A stretch of DNA of 64,000 bases from Sediminitomix flava (GTDB lineage: Bacteria > Bacteroidota > Bacteroidia > Cytophagales > Flammeovirgaceae), in NCBI RefSeq assembly GCF_003149185.1, contig NZ_QGDO01000009.1:176060-240059 (forward strand), read 5' to 3'. The first letter of the stretch is position 1; every line of letters starts with the position of its first letter. The position numbers were made by a program, and so were the translations under genes. A model generated the notes under the pieces. That model was not told the origin of the DNA, did no database searches, and saw only the letters and a list, made by a program, of their open reading frames with translations. Positions 24,931 through 34,721 of this stretch are shown in pieces.

Positions 24931-27900
24931 ATGTTTAGATTTTTTTGTTGTAGTATATCTAAGCTTAAACCCTGGCTTGCTTTCGTAGCAGCTTGGATGC
25001 TTACTTCAACTACATTTGCTCAAGAGCGAATGGTTGAAGGGAAAATTATTTCGGGAGAAGATAATCAACCGCTACCAGGTGTATCAATCCTTGTTCAAGG
25101 AACAAAAACAGGTACTATCACTGACTTCGATGGTATGTACAAAATAGCCATCCCAGAAGGCGGTACTACTTTAGTATTTTCTTATATCGGATATGTAGGG
25201 CAAGAAGTTGAAGTAGGAAATCAGACAAACATTGACATCACACTAACCCCTGATGCAGAGCAATTAGATGAGATTGTTGTAGTTGGTTATGGTGTCCAAA
25301 AGAAAAGCGTTGTAACAGGTGCTATTGCTTCAGTAAAAGAAGCTGATATCGTAAAAACACCTGTTGTAGAGGCTGGACAGGCCCTTCAGGGTAGAACTCC
25401 AGGGGTTACTGTAGTTGGAAATAGTGGTCAACCAGGTGCTGGTTTTGACATTAGAGTAAGGGGTACAGGTTCAAATGGAAACAACACGCCATTATATGTA
25501 GTTGATGGTCTTCAACTAGATAATATCGATCACCTTAACCCAGGAGATATTTCTTCTATCGAGGTATTGAAAGATGCTGCCTCTGCTGCAGTATACGGTT
25601 CAAGAGGTGCGAATGGTGTTGTGATTGTAACAACGAAAAAAGGTAAGGCAGGTAAGCTTACTGTAAATTATGATGGATACTACGGAGTGCAATCAGCGTG
25701 GAGAAAAGCACCTGTGCTGAATGCGAAAGAGTATATGATTCTTCATAATGAAGGAGCGATGCACGCGAATAAGTCTTTACCGTTCTCTGCCGAAGAAATG
25801 TCATCTAACATGGTGGACACGGATTGGCAAGATCAAATTTATGATACAGCTCCAATCACCAACCATACAGTACAAGTTTCTGGAGGATCAGAAGTATCAA
25901 GCTATCTTGCAAGTGTAAACTATTTTGGTCAGCAAGGTTTTGTGGCTCCAGAAAAGTCACAGTTCGATCGTTTCACAATGCGTTTGAATTCTTCGCATCA
26001 GTTGTCTGACTATGTAAAGTTTGGTCAAAACTTATCTTATACAAGAAGTACAAAACAAGGGATTAACGAGCAGAACGAATTTGGTTCTGTCTTACAGAAT
26101 GCAATTCTTCATGATCCTTTAACTCCAGCCATTATCACTAATCCTGAGATCGCAGCAGAATATTCATCATTGTCTCCTTCAGCAGTAAGAGATGCAAATG
26201 GTAACTATTATGGTATCTCACAAAGAAACCTTAGAGAGATTGTCAATCCTTTAGCTAGGATTCAAAATACATATGATGAGAATATTCATTCAAGTCTTTA
26301 TGGAAACGGTTTCTTAGAAGTAACGCCAGGTATTGAAGGTTTGAAAGTAAGAACTGATGTAGGTTTCAAATTGAGTAATGGAAACAACAGAGGATATACG
26401 CCTGAAGCATATTACAATGTAGTGAATACAGTTACCGCAGATGGTGTGTGGCAAGGTTCATATGAGAATGTTGAATTGCAATGGGAAAACATTGTCTCAT
26501 ATGATAAGACGATTGACAAACATACATTCGGAGTTCTATTAGGAACTACTTTGATTGATAGACAAGGAAAATGGTTCAGTGGTAACCGTACAAATCTTCA
26601 AATCAAAGGTTGGGACTATGCTTATTTAGCAAATGGTGCTGATGACGAAACTCAAAAAAGTAACAGTGGATTTTGGCAACACAGAATGCTATCTTACTTC
26701 GGTAGACTAACTTATAACTACGATGAGAAGTATATGTTGAATGCAGTTTTACGTTATGACGGTTCAACAAACTTTGGTACAAATAACCAATTTGGTCTTT
26801 TCACATCTATTCAAGGTGGTTGGGTAGTTTCAAGAGAGAATTTCTTAGTAGATAACGATGTACTTACATTCTTGAAGTTGAGAGCTGGTTATGGTGAAAC
26901 AGGTAATGAGTCTATTGAAGCATTTGCTTATTTACCATTGGTAGGAGCAACTACAAACTACATTATTGGTTCTGCTGAGACACCAACAACGGGTTTCGCT
27001 CAAAATAAACTAGCAAACCCTAATTTACAGTGGGAGCACGCACAAGAGGTTAACTTTGGTATTGATGCAGGTTTATGGAATGATAAGTTGACAATGAACT
27101 TAGATGCTTATCAAAGAACACGTAAAAACCTTCTAGGACTTCAGCCAATTCCAGCTTATACAGGTATCGGACAGCCAAGCGCTAACTTAGGTGAAGTTCG
27201 TAACCAAGGTATTGAATTAGCTTTAGCTTACAGAAAAAGAGAAGGAGACTTCCACTACGAAATTGCAGCAAATGTTGCTTACAACGACAATGAAGTACAA
27301 AAAGTAGCTACAGGAGATGGTAGAATTTATGGTGACGGAGCATTCCAATATGACGGACAGTTGGTAATGGAACAAGGTCACGCACTACCTTATTTCTATG
27401 GCTATAAGACAAATGGTATTATTCAAAATCAAACTGAAGCAGATGCTTACAATGAAGCATTTGGTCAGAAAGCTGTTCCAGGAGATATCCGTTTTGTAGA
27501 TACAAATGGTGATGGTGTGATTGACGGCGATGACCGTACAGATATCGGAGATCCTCAGCACGATTGGACATTCGGTTTGAATATTAGCATGGACTATAAA
27601 GGTTTTGACTTTAGCATGTTCTGGCAAGGACAGCAAGGAGCAATGTTGTTCAATGCCACACAGCGTCTTGAGCTTGTAGCAGACCAAAACTACAATGCTA
27701 GATATTTAAATCGTTGGACAGGAGAAGGTAGTACAAATAGTTTCCCAAGATTCACTCATAATGATACAAACGGAAACTTCACAAGAATCAACGATATGGT
27801 ACACCTTGAAGATGCTTCTTACCTACGTCTGAAAAACATCCAAATAGGGTATACACTTCCTCAAAATATTTGTGCAAAAGCAGGAATGACCAAAGCTAGA

Positions 27901-28053
27901 TTCTACTTATCTGTACAAAATGCTTTCACATTTACAGAATACACAGGTCTAGATCCTGAAGTAGGTCATGGTAGCGCTATGGGAATTGGTTTTGACCGTG
28001 GTTCTTACCCACAAGCAAGAACATTCTTACTTGGTACAAACATTTCTTTCTAG
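24931..28053 (+). CDS. susC: SusC/RagA-family TonB-dependent glycan transporter
   Basis: 1040 residues, usual length. Signal peptide (to about 30, TTFAQE). A CarboxypepD_reg-like domain spans about 33-115 (VEGKIISGEDNQPLPGVSILVQGT). The TonB box and SusC start are marked by QLDEIVVVGYGVQKK, then the plug domain (about 120-230, PLYVVDGLQLDNI, GVVIVTTKKGK). A 22-strand outer-membrane barrel reaches the C-terminus (ARTFLLGTNISF). It imports oligosaccharides across the outer membrane with the SusD lipoprotein acting as lid. It is the first gene of the beta-glucan locus, and susD follows after 28 bp. Confidence 0.95.
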   Translation: MFRFFCCSISKLKPWLAFVAAWMLTSTTFAQERMVEGKIISGEDNQPLPGVSILVQGTKTGTITDFDGMYKIAIPEGGTTLVFSYIGYVGQEVEVGNQTNIDITLTPDAEQLDEIVVVGYGVQKKSVVTGAIASVKEADIVKTPVVEAGQALQGRTPGVTVVGNSGQPGAGFDIRVRGTGSNGNNTPLYVVDGLQLDNIDHLNPGDISSIEVLKDAASAAVYGSRGANGVVIVTTKKGKAGKLTVNYDGYYGVQSAWRKAPVLNAKEYMILHNEGAMHANKSLPFSAEEMSSNMVDTDWQDQIYDTAPITNHTVQVSGGSEVSSYLASVNYFGQQGFVAPEKSQFDRFTMRLNSSHQLSDYVKFGQNLSYTRSTKQGINEQNEFGSVLQNAILHDPLTPAIITNPEIAAEYSSLSPSAVRDANGNYYGISQRNLREIVNPLARIQNTYDENIHSSLYGNGFLEVTPGIEGLKVRTDVGFKLSNGNNRGYTPEAYYNVVNTVTADGVWQGSYENVELQWENIVSYDKTIDKHTFGVLLGTTLIDRQGKWFSGNRTNLQIKGWDYAYLANGADDETQKSNSGFWQHRMLSYFGRLTYNYDEKYMLNAVLRYDGSTNFGTNNQFGLFTSIQGGWVVSRENFLVDNDVLTFLKLRAGYGETGNESIEAFAYLPLVGATTNYIIGSAETPTTGFAQNKLANPNLQWEHAQEVNFGIDAGLWNDKLTMNLDAYQRTRKNLLGLQPIPAYTGIGQPSANLGEVRNQGIELALAYRKREGDFHYEIAANVAYNDNEVQKVATGDGRIYGDGAFQYDGQLVMEQGHALPYFYGYKTNGIIQNQTEADAYNEAFGQKAVPGDIRFVDTNGDGVIDGDDRTDIGDPQHDWTFGLNISMDYKGFDFSMFWQGQQGAMLFNATQRLELVADQNYNARYLNRWTGEGSTNSFPRFTHNDTNGNFTRINDMVHLEDASYLRLKNIQIGYTLPQNICAKAGMTKARFYLSVQNAFTFTEYTGLDPEVGHGSAMGIGFDRGSYPQARTFLLGTNISF

Positions 28054-28081
28054 TGGTTTAACCTAATAAATGTAGATCAAA

Positions 28082-29767
28082 ATGAAACTAAAATCTATAT
28101 ATGTCGGACTCAGCCTGTTTTGTGCAGTAGGAGCGACTTCATGTTCTGACTTTTTAGAAATTGATCCGAAAGATCAAGTAACTTCTGAGAGTTTTTATAA
28201 AACTCCAGACGATGCTTACAAAGCTTTGATCGGTATCTACGAAAAACTTAGAAGTGACTACAACGTGACTTATATCCCAATGGGATTGAACTCAGGGGTA
28301 ATGTCAGACGATATGTACACTGGAGGCGGTGGAGCTTCAGATATGTTAGCGTGGCAACGTATGGCTCGTTTTGAATCATCTCCAGCTACAAATGACGTAG
28401 CAATGCAGCTTTGGAGTAAATGTTTTACAGGTATCCAAAGAGCAAACTCATTGATTCAAAAATATGATGAGATTGAGTTTAAAGTAAGTGAGGAAGGAAT
28501 CAAGAATAACTACCTAGGGGAAGCACGTTTTTTGAGAGCTCATTATTACTTTGAATTGGCTCGTTTCTTTGAGAATATTCCATTGATTGAAGAACCATAC
28601 ATTGATGAGAGCTGGAGAGATGCAATACAAGCAACACCAGAAGAACTTTATGGCTTCATTACAGCAGAAATGATTGCATCAATAGATTTAATGTCAGAAG
28701 CTTATGATGCTGAAGGCACTCGTCTTGTTGATGAAGGTAGGCTATCAAAATATGCTGCAATGGCAGAGTTAGCTAAAGTATATGCGTTCTATACAGGCTA
28801 TTACAATACGGCTGATTTGCCAGTAAGATCAACAGAAGAAAATGGTAGTAAAACATCATTCTCTTTAGATGAAGCGTTAGCAATGACTCAAACGATCATT
28901 ACTAATTCAGGATCATCTTTAGAAGCAAATTATGCTGATCTATTTGGTGCAAATGGAGATAATTCTCAAGAAGTTTTATTTGAAATTCCATTTACAGCTA
29001 CAGGTTCAGGTGACTGGGGTGATACTTCTCTAGGAAATATGTTTTGCCAAATGGCAGGGCCAAGAGGTTACTCTAGTGGTTTGTTAAAAGAAGGTTGGGG
29101 ATTTGGAACACCAACAAGGTCTTTGGAAGCTGAATTTGAAGTTGGAGATTCTAGAAAATCAGCAACTATTGTTTATGCAAAAGAGCTTCTAGATATTCAG
29201 CAAGCTGAAGGAACAGCTCCTTCATTGGCTCCGAATTACAATTATACTTCAATGTTCAATATGAAGTATACTACACATTCTGATGCATTTTATGATGTGA
29301 ATTCAGCATTGAACTGGGGAATTAATTATCACTATATCAGACTTGCAGATGTGATTCTTTTAGCTGCAGAGTTTGAGCTTGCAAAAGGTAATGTGTCAGG
29401 AGCTACAGATTATGTAAATCAAGTAAGATCACGTGCAGGTTTAGCAGGAGTAGCGTCAGTTGATTTGGATGCAATTTATCATGAACGTCGTGTAGAATTA
29501 GCATTTGAAGGTCACCGTTATTTCGATTTGCTAAGAAGAGGTCTTGATTATGCAAAATCTAAGATTGATGTAACTAATTATTCACTAACAGCACCAACTG
29601 AAAATGGCGGTATTTATGTGAATAGCGATAATCAGAATTTGACAGGAGACCTTGGAGACCCTTCTACTTTTGAAGTTAATTTTGATCTTTCAAAGAAAGG
29701 ATTCCTTCCAATTCCTCAGTCTGAAATTGACTTGAATTCAAATCTTAAGCAAAACGCAGGTTATTAA
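28082..29767 (+). CDS. susD: SusD/RagB-family glycan-binding lipoprotein
   Basis: 561 residues. Lipobox GATSC (Cys21), then CSDFLEIDPKDQVTSESFYKTPDDAYKALIGIYE, which is the SusD N-terminal signature. The helical TPR-like SusD core spans the middle (AELAKVYAFYTGYYN). The RagB C-terminal part has YHYIRLADVILLAAE and HERRVELAFEGHRYFDLLRRG. It sits on the cell surface, capping SusC. It lies 28 bp after susC, so the two are certainly co-transcribed. The glucan preference is inferred from the neighbouring enzymes. Confidence 0.95.
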   Translation: MKLKSIYVGLSLFCAVGATSCSDFLEIDPKDQVTSESFYKTPDDAYKALIGIYEKLRSDYNVTYIPMGLNSGVMSDDMYTGGGGASDMLAWQRMARFESSPATNDVAMQLWSKCFTGIQRANSLIQKYDEIEFKVSEEGIKNNYLGEARFLRAHYYFELARFFENIPLIEEPYIDESWRDAIQATPEELYGFITAEMIASIDLMSEAYDAEGTRLVDEGRLSKYAAMAELAKVYAFYTGYYNTADLPVRSTEENGSKTSFSLDEALAMTQTIITNSGSSLEANYADLFGANGDNSQEVLFEIPFTATGSGDWGDTSLGNMFCQMAGPRGYSSGLLKEGWGFGTPTRSLEAEFEVGDSRKSATIVYAKELLDIQQAEGTAPSLAPNYNYTSMFNMKYTTHSDAFYDVNSALNWGINYHYIRLADVILLAAEFELAKGNVSGATDYVNQVRSRAGLAGVASVDLDAIYHERRVELAFEGHRYFDLLRRGLDYAKSKIDVTNYSLTAPTENGGIYVNSDNQNLTGDLGDPSTFEVNFDLSKKGFLPIPQSEIDLNSNLKQNAGY

Positions 29768-29827
29768 TGATCTGCATCTTATGATGACTAGTTCGATTTT
29801 TTAATTCTTTTGAAAACTGAAAACATC

Positions 29828-31270
29828 ATGAAAAAATTAAATATATATCTACTGCTCACCGCAATACTTTTTGCGGTGGGTTGTACACCAGAGTCAGCTG
29901 AAATTGGCCCTGCTCCAACAGAAGCAGATGTGAAATTCAGCTTTACACCAAAAGCTGACCAACCGAATGTCGTTTTCTTTACCAATGAGACTCCAAACTC
30001 TACGGCCGTGTGGAACTTTGGAAATAGCGTAACAGCAAAAGGTGATGAAGTAAAGGCAGAATATCCTGTAAAAGGCGATTATACAGTGACACTAACTGTG
30101 TATACAAAAAGTGGTGCAGCTTCATCAACTCAAGTGGTTTCTATTGCAGATAATGATTATTCATTTTTCGAGGCTGAAGAGTTTACGTTTTTGACAGGTG
30201 GTTTACAAGCTATTGAAGGTAAGACTTGGGTGTGGGATCAAACAGTTTCTGGTCATATGGGTATCGGACCCGCTGATGGTTCAACACCTGAATGGTGGGC
30301 TGCTTCTCCAGGTCAAAAAGGTGGACTAGGTGTATATGATGACGAAATTACTTTTAGCTTAGACGGATTCTCTTTTGATTTAGAGAACAATGGTGATACT
30401 TATGCTAAAGATTATGTACAAGCTGAACTAGAAGCTTTGGGTGGAGTAGTCACACAGTCAGATGATGATATCACGCTTGATATTGATTTTGACCAAGCAA
30501 ATTGGACATGGACAATGACTGAAAAAGGTGGCGTAGGCTATCTTATCTTTAATGGTGGCGCATTTCCTTCATGGCATACAGGTGGTAGTCAAGAATATGA
30601 AATTGTAACGTTGAATAATGACGAACTTTATTTACGTACAATCGGTGGTGATGGTAATGCTTGGTATTATGGTTTCATTCGTAAAGGGTTTGAACGACCA
30701 ACAGCTCCTGATCCAGAGCCAGAACCAGAGCCAGAAAAAGAGTTGAAAGCAGAAGACTTCTATGAAGATTTCGAAGGAAACTCGAATATTACTTGGTTTA
30801 CAGAGGAAGTGGAAGAGTTTGATGTAGCATTTGCTAACCCATTAGTTGGAGGGGCAAATACGTCAGCAACAGTAGCAAAATATCTTCGTACGGGAGCTAA
30901 TGAATGGGCAAATGCTCAAATACACTTCGATTATAAATTAGATTTGAGCACTAGAAACTTCATTACATTGAAGGTGTTGATTCCAGAAGATAATGATTAT
31001 GTAACGGAGAATGGTGGTGCAGTAGGAGGTCCATTATTACCTAGGTTATCATTGAAGTTACAAGATTCGTCACACGGAGCACCTTGGGAAACGCAGTATG
31101 AAGTATATCATGAACTTACAGAAGATCAGTTAGGCAAGTGGGTTGTACTTTCATTTGATTTTAGCGGCGCTGCAGACCGTACTGATTTTGATAAAATCAT
31201 TGTACAGTTTGGTGGAGAAGGTCATTTCTCTGCAGGTACATTCTACCTAGATGATATTGAATTGCAATAA
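29828..31270 (+). CDS. PKD-domain surface glycan-binding lipoprotein (SusE position)
   Basis: 480 residues from the Met at 29828, which gives a clean lipoprotein signal (LLTAILFAVGC); an in-frame ATG at 29810 is less likely. A PKD domain follows the Cys (about 25-105, WNFGNSVTAKGDEVKAEYPVKGDYTV). A middle beta domain runs from about 110 to 285 with many Trp and Gly. An acidic Pro-Glu linker (about 296-306) leads to a C-terminal carbohydrate-binding-module-like domain (about 310-480, ending AGTFYLDDIELQ). Its position third after susCD and the PKD fold match surface glycan-binding proteins of marine laminarin loci. There is no catalytic motif. A terminator follows. Confidence 0.8.
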   Translation: MKKLNIYLLLTAILFAVGCTPESAEIGPAPTEADVKFSFTPKADQPNVVFFTNETPNSTAVWNFGNSVTAKGDEVKAEYPVKGDYTVTLTVYTKSGAASSTQVVSIADNDYSFFEAEEFTFLTGGLQAIEGKTWVWDQTVSGHMGIGPADGSTPEWWAASPGQKGGLGVYDDEITFSLDGFSFDLENNGDTYAKDYVQAELEALGGVVTQSDDDITLDIDFDQANWTWTMTEKGGVGYLIFNGGAFPSWHTGGSQEYEIVTLNNDELYLRTIGGDGNAWYYGFIRKGFERPTAPDPEPEPEPEKELKAEDFYEDFEGNSNITWFTEEVEEFDVAFANPLVGGANTSATVAKYLRTGANEWANAQIHFDYKLDLSTRNFITLKVLIPEDNDYVTENGGAVGGPLLPRLSLKLQDSSHGAPWETQYEVYHELTEDQLGKWVVLSFDFSGAADRTDFDKIIVQFGGEGHFSAGTFYLDDIELQ

Positions 31271-31280
31271 TATTTACCCT

Positions 31281-31317
31281 AAAAGTAGGGGTTGACATAG
31301 CTTCCCCTACTTTTTTT
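31281..31317 (+). terminator. Terminator-like hairpin inside the locus
   Basis: AAAAGTAGGGG / CCCCTACTTTT around a 12-base loop, then T7, between the PKD lipoprotein and GH3 genes. Confidence 0.82.
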
Positions 31318-31348
31318 AACCTTCCTCTCAACTATCAAGCAAAGATCT

Positions 31349-33700
31349 ATGAAAAAGACATTAAGAAATAGTGTGTTGGCCTTATCATTTTTGGCTGCTA
31401 TCTCATCGTGTTCAGAACTTACTGACAAACAAAATATTCAAACAGCGTCTATCGAAAATCAAGTAATTTCTCAGGATATTGAGGCTATCTTGAAACAAAT
31501 GACCTTAGAGGAGAAGGTGGGTCAGATGACGCAAATCACGTTAGATGTAATCACAAAAGGCGAAAACGTTTTCGTAAGTGATGAACCTGTAGAACTTGAC
31601 CCTGCATTGCTTGAAGAAGCAATCAAAAAATATAAAATCGGTTCGGTACTCAATACAGCTAATAACCGAGCAAGAACTACTGAAAAGTGGAATCAGTTGA
31701 TTTCTCAGATTCAGGAATTAGCCCTAAAAGAATTAAAAGCTCCTGTATTGTATGGGGTAGATGCCATTCATGGTACAACTTATACAGCAGGTGCAACATT
31801 TTTCCCTCAACAAATCGGACAAGCAGCAACTTGGAACCGTGAGTTGACTAGACAAGCAGCAGAAGTTTGTGCTTATGAAACCAGAGCTTCTTCTATTCCT
31901 TGGGATTTCTCACCCGTACTAGACCTTGGTCGTGATGCACGATGGGCGCGTATGTGGGAGACCTTTGGGGAAGACGTTTATCTTGTATCTGAAATGGGTA
32001 AACAAGTAATTGATGGATATGAAGGAGCAAATAATGATATTTCAAACCCTACAAAAGTCGCTTCATGTTTGAAGCACTATTTAGGATATAGCTCGGTATC
32101 GGGTAAAGACCGTACACCAGCATTCATTCCAGATATCGAATTGAGAGAGCGTTACTTGGTACCATTCCAAAAAGCGATTGATGCAGGAGCGCATACAGTA
32201 ATGATCAATTCGGGTATCATCAACGGAACACCAGTTCATGCAAGTCATAAATTAGTGACTCAAATCTTGAAAGAAGAATTAGGCTTCCAAGGTTTGGCGG
32301 TAACAGACTGGGCAGATATTGAAAATCTTCACAATAGAGATAAAATTGCTGCAACTCAGAAAGAAGCAGTAAAACTAGCTATTAATGCGGGTATTGATAT
32401 GTCAATGGTTCCTTACAACTTTGACTTCTGTAAACACCTAGTAGAATTGGTGAATGAAGGCGAAGTTTCTATGGAAAGAATTGACGATGCAGTTCGCAGA
32501 ATTTTGAAAGTGAAAAAAGCATTGGGTTTATTCGAAACTCCAGTAATGGATTTGAAAGAGTACCCAGAGTTTGGAAGTGAGAAATCAGAGCAAATTGCTT
32601 ACAATGCGGCACTTGAATCGATCACTTTATTGAAGAACGATAAAAATGTACTTCCACTTTCAAAAGGAACGAAAGTATTGGTAACAGGGCCAAACGCAAA
32701 TTCTATGCGTACACTGAATGGCGGATGGACTTATTCTTGGCAAGGAGAAAAAGTTTCTGAATTTGCAGAAGGTTACAATACAATCCTCGAAGCAGTACAG
32801 AATCATGTAGGCAAAAACAATGTAGTCTACAAAGCAGGAGTAGAGTACAAAATGGATGGTTTATACCACGAAGAACAAAATATCAACATCTCAGCAGCAG
32901 TAAGAGCAGCAAGAAATGTAGATGTGATTCTACTTTGTGCAGGAGAAAATACTTATACAGAGAAGCCAGGTGATTTACATGATTTGCATATCTCTGAAAA
33001 TCAAGAGAAGCTCGCCAAAGCATTAGCTGCAACAGGAAAACCAGTTGTATTGATCTTGAATGAAGGTCGCCCTCGTTTGATCAGTAAGTTTGAAGACAAA
33101 ATGGATGCAATTGTTCAAACGTATCTACCAGGAAACTTTGGCGCAGATGCATTGACTGATTTGCTTTACGGAAAAGAAAACTTCAGTGGTAAGCTTCCAT
33201 ACACATACCCCAAGTACCCTAACTCTTTAGTGACTTATGATATGAAACCGTCGGAAGCCTCGAAAACGATGGAAGGTATGTACAACTACGGTGGAGGCCC
33301 AGATGTACAATACGCATTCGGACACGGTTTGAGTTATACCACTTATGAATACAACGGATTAAAAGTAACAGAAACAGCAGACAATAACTTTGAGATAGCT
33401 GTAACAGTAAAGAATACTGGAAAGAGAAAAGGAAAAGAAGTAGTTCAATTATATATTTCAGATTTGTATGCCACAATAACTCCAGATCTAAAAAGACTGA
33501 GAGGGTTTGAAAAAATTGAATTGGAAGCAGGTGCGTCACAAGAAGTGAAGTTTACCATCTCACCTCGTGATATTGCATTTGTAAACGCAGACCTAAATTG
33601 GGTAACGGAAAAAGGAGAGTTTTTGATAAATATTGGGGATCAGACAGCAACGTTCAGTGTAGCAGAAGATTACATATTTAACAATAACCTCAGTATGTAA
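31349..33700 (+). CDS. bglX: Glycoside hydrolase family 3 beta-glucosidase
   Basis: 783 residues. Lipobox ISSC, so probably a periplasm-facing or surface lipoprotein. The GH3 N-terminal barrel (about 50-370) shows GVDAIHGTTYTAGATFFPQQIG, KHYLGYS and the nucleophile motif VTDWAD (Asp320). The GH3 C-terminal sandwich is at about 415-640 (KVLVTGPNANSMRTLNGGWT). A fibronectin III-like domain ends the protein (about 690-770). Enzymes of this layout release glucose from beta-linked oligosaccharides. In this locus it would finish digestion of laminarin-type oligomers. It has its own terminator at 33710. Confidence 0.93.
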   Translation: MKKTLRNSVLALSFLAAISSCSELTDKQNIQTASIENQVISQDIEAILKQMTLEEKVGQMTQITLDVITKGENVFVSDEPVELDPALLEEAIKKYKIGSVLNTANNRARTTEKWNQLISQIQELALKELKAPVLYGVDAIHGTTYTAGATFFPQQIGQAATWNRELTRQAAEVCAYETRASSIPWDFSPVLDLGRDARWARMWETFGEDVYLVSEMGKQVIDGYEGANNDISNPTKVASCLKHYLGYSSVSGKDRTPAFIPDIELRERYLVPFQKAIDAGAHTVMINSGIINGTPVHASHKLVTQILKEELGFQGLAVTDWADIENLHNRDKIAATQKEAVKLAINAGIDMSMVPYNFDFCKHLVELVNEGEVSMERIDDAVRRILKVKKALGLFETPVMDLKEYPEFGSEKSEQIAYNAALESITLLKNDKNVLPLSKGTKVLVTGPNANSMRTLNGGWTYSWQGEKVSEFAEGYNTILEAVQNHVGKNNVVYKAGVEYKMDGLYHEEQNINISAAVRAARNVDVILLCAGENTYTEKPGDLHDLHISENQEKLAKALAATGKPVVLILNEGRPRLISKFEDKMDAIVQTYLPGNFGADALTDLLYGKENFSGKLPYTYPKYPNSLVTYDMKPSEASKTMEGMYNYGGGPDVQYAFGHGLSYTTYEYNGLKVTETADNNFEIAVTVKNTGKRKGKEVVQLYISDLYATITPDLKRLRGFEKIELEAGASQEVKFTISPRDIAFVNADLNWVTEKGEFLINIGDQTATFSVAEDYIFNNNLSM

Positions 33701-33709
33701 ATCGGTAGT

Positions 33710-33745
33710 AATGCTGAAGGATATTTTTCCTTCAGCATTCTTTTC
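33710..33745 (+). terminator. Intrinsic terminator after GH3
   Basis: AATGCTGAAGG / CCTTCAGCATT, perfect 11-bp stem, followed by CTTTTC. Confidence 0.8.
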
Positions 33746-33778
33746 ATTACTATTTCAACAAGAATAATAATTAGGGGG

Positions 33779-34600
33779 ATGAATTGGAGAAGTCTAAGTG
33801 TGGCGGTGTTGTGTTTTAGTTTTTTTGGACAAGCAAAAGCACAAGTTCCTACTAAAATACAGGAAGGAAAATACGAGTTGGTTTGGTCTGATGAATTTGA
33901 TTATGTCGGATTACCAGATTCTACGAAGTGGGGCTACGACCTTGGCGGACATGGTTGGGGAAATAATGAGTTGGAATATTATACTGATAGAGCAAAGAAC
34001 GCTCGTGTAGAGGCGGGAAAGCTCATCATTGAGGCACATAAAGAAGACTACGAGAATAGAAATTATACTTCTACTCGTCTTATCACAAAAGGAAAAGGCG
34101 ATTGGAAATACGGAAGATTTGAATTCCGAGTGAGGTTACCAGAAGGTCGTGGAACTTGGCCTGCAATATGGATGCTTCCAACAGATTGGGAATATGGCGG
34201 ATGGCCTGCAAGTGGAGAAATTGACATTCTGGAACACGTTGGTTATGCTTCAGATGAAGTGCACGGGACAGTCCATACAGAAGCTTATAATCATGGAGAG
34301 GGAACACAAAAAGGTGGCTCACTTTTTATGGCAGACAATGCGACAGGTTTCCATGAATATGTGATTGAATGGGATGAAGAAAAAATAGTGTGGTTTATTG
34401 ATGGAAGAAAGTATTTCCAATTCAAGAACGAACACAAAACATATAAGGAGTGGCCTTTTGATAAGCGTTTTCACCTATTGCTAAACATCGCTATTGGCGG
34501 TGGCTGGGGGGGCAAAAAAGGTGTTGATGATTCTATCTTCCCACTTCGTATGGAGGTTGATTATGTAAGGGTATACGCTAAAGCTAGCGAATTACAATGA
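33779..34600 (+). CDS. GH16 beta-glucanase (laminarinase type), short form
   Basis: 273 residues, essentially one GH16 jelly-roll after a signal peptide (ends near AKAQ, 22). Catalytic motif GEIDILEH with Glu147 (nucleophile), Asp149 and Glu152 (acid/base). The E-x-D-x-x-E form is that of endo-1,3(4)-beta-glucanases such as laminarinases. Other family strings are LVWSDEFDY, GRGTWPAIWMLP and VDYVRVY. No sorting domain or lipobox is present, so it is periplasmic or released. It is closely similar to the first 265 residues of the next protein. A GGGGGAT-type SD precedes the ATG. Confidence 0.93.
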   Translation: MNWRSLSVAVLCFSFFGQAKAQVPTKIQEGKYELVWSDEFDYVGLPDSTKWGYDLGGHGWGNNELEYYTDRAKNARVEAGKLIIEAHKEDYENRNYTSTRLITKGKGDWKYGRFEFRVRLPEGRGTWPAIWMLPTDWEYGGWPASGEIDILEHVGYASDEVHGTVHTEAYNHGEGTQKGGSLFMADNATGFHEYVIEWDEEKIVWFIDGRKYFQFKNEHKTYKEWPFDKRFHLLLNIAIGGGWGGKKGVDDSIFPLRMEVDYVRVYAKASELQ

Positions 34601-34618
34601 TAAATATGGATAAGTTAT

Positions 34619-34650
34619 GATAGGCGCATTTTGCGTCTATTATACTTTAC
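34619..34650 (+). terminator. Weak terminator-like hairpin between the GH16 genes
   Basis: ATAGGCGCA / TGCGTCTAT, nine pairs including a G-T, followed by a poor T-tract (TATACTTTA). Confidence 0.45.
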
Positions 34651-34721
34651 CCTAAAGACTATAAAATCTTATAGGCCTTACATAAATGAAAGGTTTACTT
34701 TGAAGAGAAACTAACAGAGCT

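Noticed and set aside
33219..33539. A 106-residue minus-strand frame inside GH3
   Set aside because: Shadow of the GH3 C-terminal region; strongly biased Leu/Ser composition.
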